Shown here piece by piece: positions 10,943 to 21,389 of a DNA stretch of 64,000 nucleotides (the first letter of the stretch is position 1; each line of letters starts with the position of its first letter). The notes beneath the pieces were generated by a model that made no database searches, had not been told where the DNA came from, and saw only the letters and a program-made list of their open reading frames with translations. The position numbers and the translations under genes were made by a program. Source of the DNA: Laguncularia racemosa (taxonomy: Eukaryota; Streptophyta; Magnoliopsida; Myrtales; Combretaceae); NCBI GenBank assembly GCA_037954665.1, contig JBBMOL010000224.1, positions 27,112 to 91,111 on the forward strand. Direction: 5' to 3'.

Positions 10943-11617
10943 CTAATGACCCTCCTTACTGGTTACCACACTCACTTTATTGAATATTTGGAGCCTAAAG
11001 TCTTTGGAACCGTCTTCCCAGATGTAAGGTATAGCGGTCTCCTTATAGATGGTGTAGTCTTGTTCTCCCAGCACGATGATGATCTGTCCATTTGCTATGA
11101 ACTTGACCTTCTGATGTAAGCTTGGGGGTATGGCTCTAGCGGTATGTATCCACGACTTTCCTAATAGTACATTGAAAGACCTTGGAATGTCGAGGACTTG
11201 GAAGGAGATGTGGAACATCTGTGAACTAATCTCCACTAGCAAGCTTATTTCTCCCACTATTTCTCTCTTGGACCCATCAAAGGCCCTAAACACTATTGAG
11301 CTTGGCTTAATGTTGCTTGGATTGACCCCCAGCAGGTCAAGGGTGGCCAAAGGGAATATGTTGAGAGAAGATTCGTTGTCAATGAGTACTTTGGAGATAA
11401 TTGTATCATTGCATTTCACCACTATGAACTGTGGTTTTGTGTGTTGGTTTCTATCTTCTCCCAGCTTTTCGGGAGAGAAAGATATTTGATCCATGGTGAA
11501 GATTGGATTTGCCACATGGTTCAATTTCTCTGTTGTGATGCCCTCTAATACCTTGATCTGTTTGGGTACTTTAAAGAGTGCTTCCCTATGAGGCTCAGAC
11601 GTTGTGAGGAGGCTCAT
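10943..11617 (-). pseudogene. Ogre aspartic protease (retropepsin-like)
   Basis: A 224-codon open frame. The first half is linker; the protease core starts near KPQFIVVKCND, with the flap and substrate-binding part at VFRAFDGSKREIVGEI and the second conserved block ending SFNVLLGKSWIH. The active-site triad, usually D-T/S/N-G, reads D-N-E at residues 80-82 (VLIDNESSLN), so the catalytic glycine is replaced. It would cleave the element polyprotein if active; as written it is probably dead. The frame ends with a stop and does not join to RT. Confidence 0.85.
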
Positions 11618-11642
11618 AAGTGATATCTAGGCTGGAACCTTG

Positions 11643-12740
11643 TTAAGTTGTTTCATGATTTTGTATTTGCTTGCTTTTGACCATTTTTGTGAATGTAGAG
11701 AGCCCCTTTTCTTCCTCTTCCCCCACCTCAGTGTTAGGCTCTTCAGTTGAGATCCTGTATTTAAGGTCGTAAATTCTCCTAAAGTGAGTGATTCCTCCTA
11801 TGATAGGAGGTCTTTTCTGACTGAGGGCCTGATAGTCAAATGATGCCGCCTTATACCTTTCTAAGGGTATTGGGACATTGAATGCATATCTCTTATTTGG
11901 AATTTGCACCTCAGTAGATTGTCCCTCATAGCACTTTATGACTATTGGTTTTTGGTCCGATTTAATCATATTTATGAACTCCTCTCTTTCCTTTGGCGGG
12001 TTATCTTCTTTTTCAAACTCAGGTCCCCAATCCACCAGGTGACCCATACTCTGTTGGGGTGAAAGAGTAATCCACCAAGTACTCAAATCTCCCACGTGAT
12101 TCACCTAGGGTATCAATAGTTGGGTCTCCAGCTAACCATCTCCTCTTGAGCTGTGATTTAGGGGTTTTATCTAAGACTTGGCGGGAGTGACTTTCTTGCT
12201 GCACTGTTGTTTTTTTTCTATTCTGGGGACTCTTTTGATTTAGATTCTGGCTCTTTGGATGTGATCATATTGACGGTGGGCTTATGGTTGGGCAACGGAT
12301 TAGTGTTGACATTAGGTGCTAGTGCGTTGAGAAAGTCTAACTGTACTATTCCGGCATCAATCAAGTCTTGAATCTTATTTCGGAGCCTCTAGCATCTGTC
12401 TGTGGAATGCCCCTCTTAGCCCATATGGTAATCACACTTGAGGCTTGAGTTAAAATTCCTTAGCTTGTACCAGTCACTTGGGATCTTAAAGCTGATCAAA
12501 TTATCTACTCGCAGTCAAGCAAAGACTTGGCTGAGTGGGATCGATATTGGAGTGAATTGTCTTGTGACCCTGGTAGCCTGGGTATGATTCATTGGTGATT
12601 GTTGGATTGGGATATTGGCAGTCTAAAATGTCACGCGGGACCCAACCCTGTTTACTCTGCCGGAGTTAACCGTGTTAACGGTAGACTCATTGGCTTTGTT
12701 ACCTCCTAGGGGCCTCTATAATGATGTGATTCTAGGAGGG
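11643..12740 (-). pseudogene. Ogre gag C-terminus and pre-protease linker
   Basis: Minus-strand frames interrupted by several stops. Near 12380-12440 there is a nucleocapsid-like motif, CDYHMG followed by EGHST and DRC, the Cys/His pattern found at the end of gag in this lineage, followed by KIQDLIDAGIV and NPLPNHKP blocks. A longer piece at 12104-11643 (153 codons) has NKRYAFNVPIPLERYK and a Glu-rich tail. It continues the gag-pro polyprotein but is not in one frame with the capsid part. Confidence 0.7.
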
Positions 12741-12748
12741 TCTACTAT

Positions 12749-13671
12749 CTAGAGTCTCCTTGATGTGATGACATTCTCGATTCGGCACCCTACTGCCACT
12801 ACTTTTGCAAAACTGGATGACATCTGGCCTACCAGATGTGAGAAGTAAGTCTTCTCCAGAGTGTTGACGAAGATGAATGTCAACTCTTTGTTAGAGATTG
12901 GGGTTGTTACCTTAGCAGCCTGAGCTCTCCAACGCTGGGCATACTCCTTGAAAGACTCAGTGTGTTTCTTTCGGAGACTTCCTAGATCCATTACCAAAGG
13001 GGCAACTTCAATGTTTAATTTATATTGGTCATAGAATGCTTGAGCGAGTCTTTCCCAGGTGTTAACTTAGCTAAAGTCCAAGTGTGCATACCAGATGAGT
13101 GTAGGGCCTGTGAGGTTGTCTTAGATGGTCTGGATCATGAGTTGGTCATATTGGGCATATTTGCTCATCTTTCGCACATATAGCCTCATATGCATCTTGG
13201 GGCATCTAGTGCCATCATATTTTTCAAACTTTGGGGTCTTGAACTTCTCTAGGTATACCTCCTCCCCATATATTGGTAGGCTAGTGATTCCTGCCTGCTC
13301 AAAACCATTAGCCCCCTCTAGCGTTTTCATCTTGTCAGCTAGTTGTTGGAAGAGTTTTCTCTCCATCTCCTTTTGCCTATCCTCCATTTTCTTCTTTATA
13401 TCATCCGAGGTTGGACCGAGGTTGACTCTCGGTTTATACTCGAATGCTAGATATTCTGGAGGTTAACCCTCTACTACTTTCCCTTTTCTGGCCCCTAAGT
13501 GTTCTTCTGAGTTGGTTGGGTGGTGCGAAGGAGGCCAATACTCTCAATCAGGAGGTGGACTTATGCAACCAACTACTGGACCATTTGTTCTAAGGATAAG
13601 ATCCTAGGGTCCGAGGCGGTATCAATGCTGGTGTTATTGCGGTTCTCGCTGTCGTTGCCACTGTTTGCCAT
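12749..13671 (-). pseudogene. Ogre gag capsid domain (broken)
   Basis: Gag forms the virus-like particle. A start codon at 13671-13669 opens MANSGNDSENRNN before a stop-rich stretch. Open pieces at 13387-13121 and 12997-12749 hold the retrotransposon gag capsid domain: FEKYDGTRCPKMHMRLY, then KYAQYDQLMIQTI, then KKHTESFKEYAQRWRAQAA and FADLV-like FAKVVAVG. Between the two open pieces the conserved sequence continues in a shifted, stop-containing frame. The domain order matches plant Ty3/gypsy gag (PF03732-like), and the gene is disabled by several changes. Confidence 0.85.
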
Positions 13672-13928
13672 TTTAGTCTTTGAGCGGGTGTGAATTGGGC
13701 TCCTTGGAGGGTTTGGTTGTTTGGGAGCTATCCTTGACACTTAGGCCCGCATTTTTCTTAGTTTGATGCATGTATCACACAGATGTAGAAATAAAAAGGC
13801 CAACAATTGATTAATGACATAATACTAAAATTTTATTTTTATTAATTATTGGAAACTTAGAGTTCGATACTTGAAACATGAAAAAGTAAAAGTGCAATGC
13901 TAATATAGTTCCTAATTCTCTTCTTCTT
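13672..13928. other. ORF1-gag spacer of Ogre
   Basis: Short non-coding spacer. Stops occur in all minus-strand frames. Confidence 0.5.
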
Positions 13929-15428
13929 CTACTGCATAGGCATCAGTTTTTCACTGATGATGGCTTCCAACTCTTTGTCTCTAGCTTGGGTCTTCTCCAG
14001 CTGAGTTTCTAAAGCCTTGTTTCTTTTATTAGACTCTTTGAATCTGCCCTTCCAAACATCCTTTTTGTACTCTGTAGCTTCAAAGTATACTTCCATCCGT
14101 GCCCTGACTTGTTCCAAGTAGGTTCTCAATTCTAGACCTGCTTTGTCTGGCTCGGGTTGGGTGACATCTAGGACTCGATATGCCTTTCTCTTGTTTGATA
14201 TAGTTGGTGGATCATGAAATCCCTGGTGGCTCGATGTTTACCCACTTCTCCATCTAGGTCTCCGAGGTCTATGTTGGGACTCTCGATTCAGGCTTCCTAT
14301 AAGGCTTTGACCTCTGCTAGTTTAGCAAACTTCTCGGCTACTAGCAAGCTTGGATCCCGGTATTTAAATGCGATCCCTTCCAGCGATGGCCTGTAAATTA
14401 TATCTTGGATGGTACTGAACTGATGGACCACCGAGTTTGGATGATATCCTATGCACCTGTTGATATCGATTAGAGGAATAGCTTGAAGATTTTTACAGGT
14501 TAGGATGACTTTATTATAGCGACTCCATTTAACAGTCCAAATGATGTAATTGGCACTAAAGCTCTTGAGTACTTTTACCTAACTATGGCTAGTAAGTTCA
14601 TTGGGTAACTTTATCTTCTCTATGCAGGAGTCTACAAGGTCTACTTGTTGAGCTAGTGATTTCTGGACTATGTTTAACCCGAAGCATTTGAGATGGCTCA
14701 GAAACTAGATTAGGATGAGGTTGATGCTTAAGTGGAGGATCCTGTGGCCTTTCTTATTAACAAAATTTAGGTTTCGGATCTGTTCAGCTAGTAGAGCCAG
14801 GACATAAGATTTCCCTTCCAAGGATTGGGCCACCAGCTCTATGACTCTATAATGGATATAAAAGGTTCCGGTAGGGAAGAGTATGGTAGCGAAGGCTGCC
14901 AGGATGAAAGCTTACTCTTCTTTGTTTGTAGCTCTTGGGATCCCCACATAATATGTCTTTCCTGTTCCCATCATCATTCTAGGCTATAAACCAGGTTTCT
15001 AACTCGTCCATCCGTATGCAGTATTCGTTGCAGTTTGCTAAGGCCTTATTAATTACTATCTTGCAAATACCCAGAAGTCTACTAAAAATACCAGCTAGCC
15101 TAACCTCAAGATCTGGCACATATACCTCACTGGTTAGTGATGGGGCCTGTAGAAGTTGGGTATATTCTTCTAGAGTGGGAGTAATCTCATGTGGCCCAAT
15201 AAAGAAAGTCGTGGGCTCGATTTCCCATAGATAGAGGATAGCTCGAATTAAAGGTAAGTTCATTTCCATCTTCATCAATGAAAGGATGGGCCCTATCTTT
15301 TGCTGGATGAAGGTCTGTTCTTCGGAGTTGTATATCGTAAACCAATGGTCTAGTACCAATTTTGGATCTAGAGGTTTGCAAACTCAGATTTCTTTGTGAA
15401 GGAGGCAATTGATTGTGGGACTAGCCAT
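13929..15428 (-). pseudogene. Ogre ORF1, plant-mobile-domain-like protein (broken)
   Basis: Ogre elements carry an extra protein of unknown function before gag. Here the frame starts at an ATG at 15428-15426 (MASPTINCLL) with a stop 15 codons later. It then runs through LVLDHWFTIYNSEEQTF, LPLIRAILYLWEIEPTTFFIG and ITPTLEEYTQLLQAPSL, the hallmark of the plant mobile domain/DUF7745-like family. After a stop and frameshift the pattern continues with AFATILFPTGTFYIHY and LVAQSLEGKSYVLALLAEQI. The end (14129-13929) is a Glu/Lys-rich coiled coil (KALETQLEKTQARDKELEA). ORF1 is a useful lineage marker; this copy is dead. Confidence 0.8.
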
Positions 15429-15907
15429 CTATTACAATAGGAATTTTCCAATTACACAAAATTTTTACAAAGTAAAAATGATGCTATTATAGGTAAATGT
15501 ATCTGAACTCCAGAAAAGGAACAAAAGGATTATATCATTAATCAATTGTCGGCCCATGCTTTCTTATATGTAGATAGGTGGGTTCTAACAGGTCTCCAAG
15601 CTTTATGGCCTCCCTCATTCTCAAAGAAATAGATCTCAGGCCATATCGAAGCATTAGGTGGGGTGCCCTAATTAGTCCTGAATGGTGATCATATCACTTT
15701 GCCCGAAACGTACACAATGGCTTAAGACGACTTGGGTTTGACCGTATCTAATCACACGATTACATGCATGCAGACTCAATGGTAATAGAAATATAAACCC
15801 CAAATTTCATTAAATCCCTGAAAGGTTAGCATCAGTAGTATAACAATCAAGAGACATTTTGGAACTGGTGATTTTAGAAGGTTTAGGTGGCTAGCCTACT
15901 AGAGACC

Positions 15908-15925
15908 TCCCCAATGGAGTCGCCA
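15908..15925 (-). promoter_or_regulatory. Primer binding site of inner Ogre
   Basis: On the minus strand TGGCGACTCCATTGGGGA lies three bases inside the 5' LTR end. PBS sequences of this form (TGGCGACTC..) are typical of Ogre/Tat elements, reported as tRNA-Arg primed. Confidence 0.75.
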
Positions 15926-15928
15926 TCC

Positions 15929-18024
15929 TGTCAAGTCTAATTTTTTATTTTTCCATTTATATTCCTAATTCGATTTATACTAGACCTTATGCTCATCTAA
16001 TATAAATCATCGACTTAAATTAGGAATTTTATTTTATCTTGGAGTTGCCACCCAACTAAAGTTGAGAAAGATTACTGAATTAAAACTAATTGAGTAGAAT
16101 AATCCTAATTTGGACAACTAGTTAGCGAAATTTCCTTTTTTCATTTTTGTGAAAGAGGGAAGGGAAACTAAAGTTTCTAGATTCGAGGGCTAACCTATTA
16201 AAACTTTAAAGTTACCATTTTATTCTTCTGAAATCTAAACCATATTCTAATGTCTTTTATTGTTGTTTATTATTTTATTATTTTTTATTTATTGATTGAA
16301 ACGGCTCATACTAGTTTACAAAATGATTTCTTTTATTCCTTTTGAAGTTGTCCCATAAGGATGCCTATGTACCTGCTATTCAGGATCAAACAAGTTGTAG
16401 TTCGCTTTTTATAAAAGTTTTAGTGGGTTTGTTAATTTTAATTATGAAAATACTTCGAGTTTAAACTCATTATTATTTTCAAATTTTGGAAAAAATCTAA
16501 GCCTAGGCTTTATTATTATTATTTTTTTAAGTTTGATTTAAGGAAAAACCAATTTTTGATTTATTTTTAAAAAGAAATTTTTCTTAAGTGATAAAAATAG
16601 TTTATAATTATTTTTTATTATTTTTCTTTTTGTTATATTTTGTTATTATTTTTTTACTTATTATTTTTTATTTTTTTATCCCTATTATTAAGCTATCTCT
16701 ATTTAATTCTACTATTATTATTATTTATTATTTATTATTTATCATTTTTTATTTTTATTTTTATTTATTTATTTATTATTTATTTATTATTTATTTTTTA
16801 TCATTTATTGTTTATTATCTATTTATTTTTTTCTATTTTATTTTATTTTATTATTTTTTATTTATTTTTTTTTCTTTTCTTATTTTTGTATTATTTTAAA
16901 TATTTTTTAACATTTTTATTATTTTATAATTTTTTACTATTTTATCTATTCTAAATTAAACATAAAAAGCTAATCTAAATTCTACCATTTTTTCTAATAT
17001 TATTTTTCATTTTTTTATTTTTGAATTATAAATAAATAAACAAACAAATAAGTAAATAAAATACAATAAATAAAATAAATAAATAAAAAAGAAAAATCCG
17101 ACTTGGGTATGGGCACGATTTGTGGGTCGAGTCAAATCGGGTGGCACTCGGAGGTCCTTCGACAGCGGCGTTTTGGCGGCTTTCAAGCTTTCCGAGGGTG
17201 GGTAATCTAATGGTAGTAATGGATTTCTTCATAAACACCTCCTAGTGGTGGTTTAGAGCTCGATCGGTGGTCGCGGTTTGGACGAACCTTAGCGAGGCTT
17301 TGATCTCTCTTATTTTCTCTCCCTTCTCTCTTTTGATCCGTGCTTTAGCTTCATCCCCTTGAGTCTTATTTATAGACTCTCAAAACTAAGCTTGATAAGC
17401 TTGAATCTTCTTCGCCGTTGAGACCTATCCTCATCCATTTTGTTTTTTGTTAAGATTAATGTTAATTTGATGGTGTTTATTCTATTTTAGTTAAAAATCT
17501 ACTAGATTTGTTCAAAAAATCGAATCAAATCGACCGGATCTGATTTTTCCACTACCGGCACTAATCTCGAGCAGAGGTAAGAAATGAGCACGCGCCCGGC
17601 ACGTGCATTTGCGTCGTCCAATCAGTTGCTGACACGTGTCCTAGGGATAGAAAAAAATTGCAAAATGTGGATTTACCTCCCCCCATGATTCAATCCCTTG
17701 ACCTCGCATGCACACGAGTCCATGGTACGGACTAGTTAAGCTAACCCACTTTCTCGTTTTTTTATTAAACGCAATTTGCATATATGCATTGCAATTTTTA
17801 TTATTTTTATATTATTTTGAAATTCTAAAAATTTGTAAAAGTTATTTAACTCCTTTTCTTATTATTTCTATTATTATTTTCCAAAATTGATATATTTTTC
17901 CTATTTATTTTATTTTTTTGAATATTTTTCCTTTTTGCTAAATTAGAAGAAAAATTTAAAAATGGAAAAAAAAAATAAAAATTGACCATTATTAATTATT
18001 AGGGGCAAAAATGGGGTGTTTACA
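15929..18024 (-). repeat. 5' LTR of inner Ogre (right)
   Basis: Begins TGTCAAGTCTAA and ends GTGTTTACA in plus coordinates; 2096 bp. It is colinear with the left LTR. Differences include small indels in the T/A-rich core and in the GC-rich leader. Its TATAAATA is at 17367-17374 on the minus strand, which would start the genomic transcript. Confidence 0.92.
17367..17374 (-). promoter_or_regulatory. TATA box of the Ogre 5' LTR
   Basis: TATAAATA on the minus strand, conserved with the other two LTRs of the family. It is the expected start of the element transcript. Confidence 0.65.
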
Positions 18025-18756
18025 GTTATCAACTCATAAGAGCACTTTCCTAAATAATCTTTTCTTTAGAGTTATTAGACTTGTAAGACGCTTCCTATTA
18101 TCTTTTAATTATCTCATAAGAGCACTTTCCTAAACAATATCTTCTTTAAAGTTGTTAGTCTAGTGAGATGTTTCCTAATGTAGTTAGTCAGCTCATAAGA
18201 GTACTTTACCAAACAATCTCTTCTTTAAGGTTGCTGGTCTGGTGAGACACTTCCTATTGTTGGTTAGTCACCTCGTAAGAGCATTTTCCTAGATAATCTC
18301 TTCATTAAAGTTGCTAGTCTAATGAGACGTTTCCTATCATTGGTTAATTAGCTTATAAGAACACTTTCCTAAACAATATCTTCTTTAGGGTTGCTAGTCT
18401 TGTAAAACGCTTCCTATTGTCGGTTAGTTAACTCATAAGAGCACTTTTCTAAATAATCTCTTCTTCAAAGTTGCAAGTCTAGTGAGACAGTTCCTATCAT
18501 TGGTTAATTAGCTTATAAAAGCACTTACCTAGATAATCTCTCCTTTAAGGTTGCTAATCTAGTGAGACGTTTATTGTCATTAAGTAGTCAACCCATAAGA
18601 GGACTTTCCTAATCTAAGACTACTCCCTAAGGAATGTTAGTCATTATAAAGCACTGTCTTCTATTGCAACGTAAGATTGCTAGCTACTCAGCATTTTCCT
18701 TACTCAATCTTTTAGTCTAATAAGTCCTTAGTGGACCAAGGTTTGGATAGCGAATT
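18025..18756 (+). repeat. 80-bp tandem array, right part (outer Ogre)
   Basis: About nine units with an 80-bp period; for example GCTCATAAG/CCTCGTAAG/GCTTATAAG begin at 18191, 18271 and 18351. The first five bases (GTTAT) are the right copy of the target duplication of the inner element. The array degrades after 18600. Confidence 0.88.
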
Positions 18757-18856
18757 GACTATAACGTTGTCCATCCTTTCTCTTAGGCAAAAATGGTGTC
18801 TTTTTTTATCTTTTTAGCGAAGTTTTTTTTCAAACTTTACTATAAAAAGGAGTAGC
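18757..18856 (+). other. Polypurine tract region of outer Ogre copy
   Basis: ATAACGTTGTCCATCC..TTTACTATAAAAAGGAGTAGC matches, in the other orientation, the DNA between the inner array and the inner 3' LTR (5481-5575). AAAAAGGAGTAGC immediately before the LTR is the likely polypurine tract. Confidence 0.65.
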
Positions 18857-21266
18857 TATAAACATCACATTTTTGCCCCCATCTAAAAAAATAATAAAAA
18901 AAAAACAAAACAAAAACAAAGCTAGGTTTGAAAAATAATAAAAAATAAAAGATGAAGAAAAATAATGAAAATGAAAAAAAAAATACATAAGTAAAAATAA
19001 TAAAGAAAAATGAAATGAAAAAAATTCTTTATAAAAATAACAAATAATATATATACATATATTTGGGTTTCTAAATTAAACTCAAGAACTTCAAAATAGC
19101 AAAACTTAACTAAGATAGTAGGTTAATATATAATTTAATTGCAATAATAAACCAAGAAATGGGTTGGCTTAGTTGGTCCGCGTGTTGTCCTAAGCGTATG
19201 TAGGAGGGGAGGTTTGAGGTTATGAGTGTGAATCTGTGGGTAAGCACTTAGTGCCATTTTCCATTTTTTTTTCTCTAAGCTGTCACATGGTAGCATGCGA
19301 TTGGCCAAAGTAAGCACGCATAAAGCATGTGCTCATCTTCTTCCTTCGGCCGATGACGAGAAGACAAAAGAGAGAGAAATCCAGCATTCTTAGAGGGGAA
19401 AAACAGATGGATAATGATGAATCTAGCCTGCCCAAAACAGTTTTTCCATACAAATCCACCTATACTCAACTTAAGATTTGATTAATATAAATCTTAACAA
19501 AAAAAAATAGAAAAATCAAATCCGAATGGAGCTTGATTCAGTGCCAGTTAAGTTCCTCAAAGCTCGATCCTAGCATCTACAAATAAGACTCAAACCCGTA
19601 AGCTTAACCCAACTTTCAAAACCTTGAAAAATCACTCAAAAACACAAGCACAAACATGTTCGCCATGACCATTTTCTCTCTCTAAGAACCTAAACCCACA
19701 CTAGACCTTCTCTCCAAGATAGCTCTACATCTAAGCCACCGTAGACCACCATTTAGGTATCAATAGATTCCTTAGGTCTCATAGAAGAGAAAAAGCCTCA
19801 TTATTTGATCCAATATCCTCTTAATCGACAAGACCGAAAATGCCCATGTCCTCCACCAATGACCACATCCCGAATCACCACTTAGGCTAGTTTTTGGGTG
19901 AAAACACCACCTCCAATTGATTCCTCACCTTCGAAAACCTTGGGTTCGATTACTCAGTTGCTTCTAACTGTGATCGAAGCTATCTACAACAACGAGTCGC
20001 AGCCTTTGTGCCCATCACAACTTGTGCCTGTGATCCAACCTACATCCATGAACCGACCTTAAGTAACTAGACTCATGACCAGACTCGAACCATGCCCAGA
20101 TTCTACTTACTCCCAAATCCGACCCGTGCTAAAAGCCTACCCACATCCAAGTAAGCAATATTATTATTATTATTATTTCCTAGTTTAGATTTAGTTTATT
20201 TATTTAATTTTTTTTTCTTTAGTGGTTAGGGCTTAATTGAATAAGTGTGATTAATAAAAACTAGGATAGGTTTCAATTAATTAATTTAGTTTAATGAATA
20301 ATTTTAGTTCAGTAGATTTGATTATGTAAGGATAGGATTAATTATTAGGAGACTATGATAATAAAATATAGTAGGAAAACATGAAAATAAAGTAGAAAAA
20401 AAGAAAAATTAAATTATTTAAAATAAATAAGTAGGAGAGAACCATTGTGTAGGCCTTAGGTGTTGCGGTTAATTAGTTTTTTAATAATAATTAATAATTA
20501 GTTTATAAATATAAAAATTGAAAAATTAAAAATGTTTTCTTGTCTAGGATAGGTTTCTTATTTTGAAAAATGTAATATATATATATATATATATATATAT
20601 TCATCTAGAAAAATGATTTTGATGAAACAAAAAAAATAATTGGTGTTTTCAAAATTAGTTCTTTTCTTTAAAATTGAGAAATAAAATAAGGTTTAAATTT
20701 TTTCTTTAAATAAATTAAAATGGTAATAAACATAAACCTAGCCTATTTTCATAATTAAGATTAATCAATCTGCTAAAGTTTTATGAAGCGAATTAAGGCA
20801 TGTTTGATCTTGAATAATAAGTATATAAGCACCCTTATAGGGCAACTCTAAAAAGTAAAAATTCTTATGTTTGTTGTTTTCATTATTTTTCTTACTTTCC
20901 TTTTCTTATTGTAATTTTTTTTTAGTTTTATTTTATGCTAGAAAGGAGGCCATGAAAATATAATTAAAATTTAGAAGGTTAAGATGGTAACTATAGGACT
21001 TTAATAGGTTAGTCCCCGAATCTAAAATCTTTGGTTTTCTTATTTTTCAAAAAAAAAATTATTAATCAATGTTAAGTTGGAATTAATCTACTCAATTAAT
21101 CCCAACTTAATAATTTTTTCCAACTTCGGTTGGGTGGCAACTCCAATTTTCAAAATAAATGAAAAATTAGGCTTTTCTTAATTTAAGTAAGGGATTCATA
21201 TTAAATGAGCATAGGGTTTAATATAAATCAAATAAGAAAAAATAAAATAAAATATTAGACCCGATA
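18857..21266 (+). mobile_element. 3' LTR of outer, opposite-oriented Ogre copy
   Basis: This is the same LTR family as 3368-5480 but inverted in plus coordinates. It starts TATAAACATCACATTTTTGC (cf. reverse TGTAAACACTCCATTTTTGC) and ends with GGGTGGCAACTCC, GAGCATAGGGTTTAATATAAA and TTAGACCCGATA. Both terminal dinucleotides have decayed from TG/CA to TA/TA. The middle leader region (about 19550-20160) does not match the inner LTR, so it is an older or distinct subfamily. The 5' part of this element is not in the window or was removed left of 2951. Confidence 0.8.
20574..20601. repeat. (AT)n microsatellite
   Basis: Uninterrupted AT dinucleotides inside the outer Ogre LTR. Confidence 0.9.
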
Positions 21267-21389
21267 AAGCTTAATAAAATGAGACCCCAAATAAAAGAGA
21301 TAATATTTAACTAACACATTTATTACCCAACCTTAAGTACTAAACGCTTTTTAAACTTAATGAATATAGTGATATCAAACTAACCAGTG

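Larger units (their letters stand above)
3368..18024 (-). mobile_element. Degenerate Ogre/Tat-type Ty3/gypsy LTR retrotransposon
   Basis: A 14.66-kb element whose coding regions all read on the minus strand. The order in element sense is 5' LTR (15929-18024), PBS, extra ORF1, gag, protease, RT, RNase H, second RNase H, integrase, tandem-repeat 3' region and 3' LTR (3368-5480). The extra ORF upstream of gag, the second RNase H and a PBS of type TGGCGACTCCATTGGGGA together mark the Ogre/Tat lineage. Both LTRs run TG..CA and are about 2.1 kb, small for Ogre but acceptable for the lineage. Every coding region has stops or frameshifts and several catalytic residues are changed, so it cannot be autonomous. 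The LTRs differ by many substitutions and small indels, so the insertion is not recent. Confidence 0.92.
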
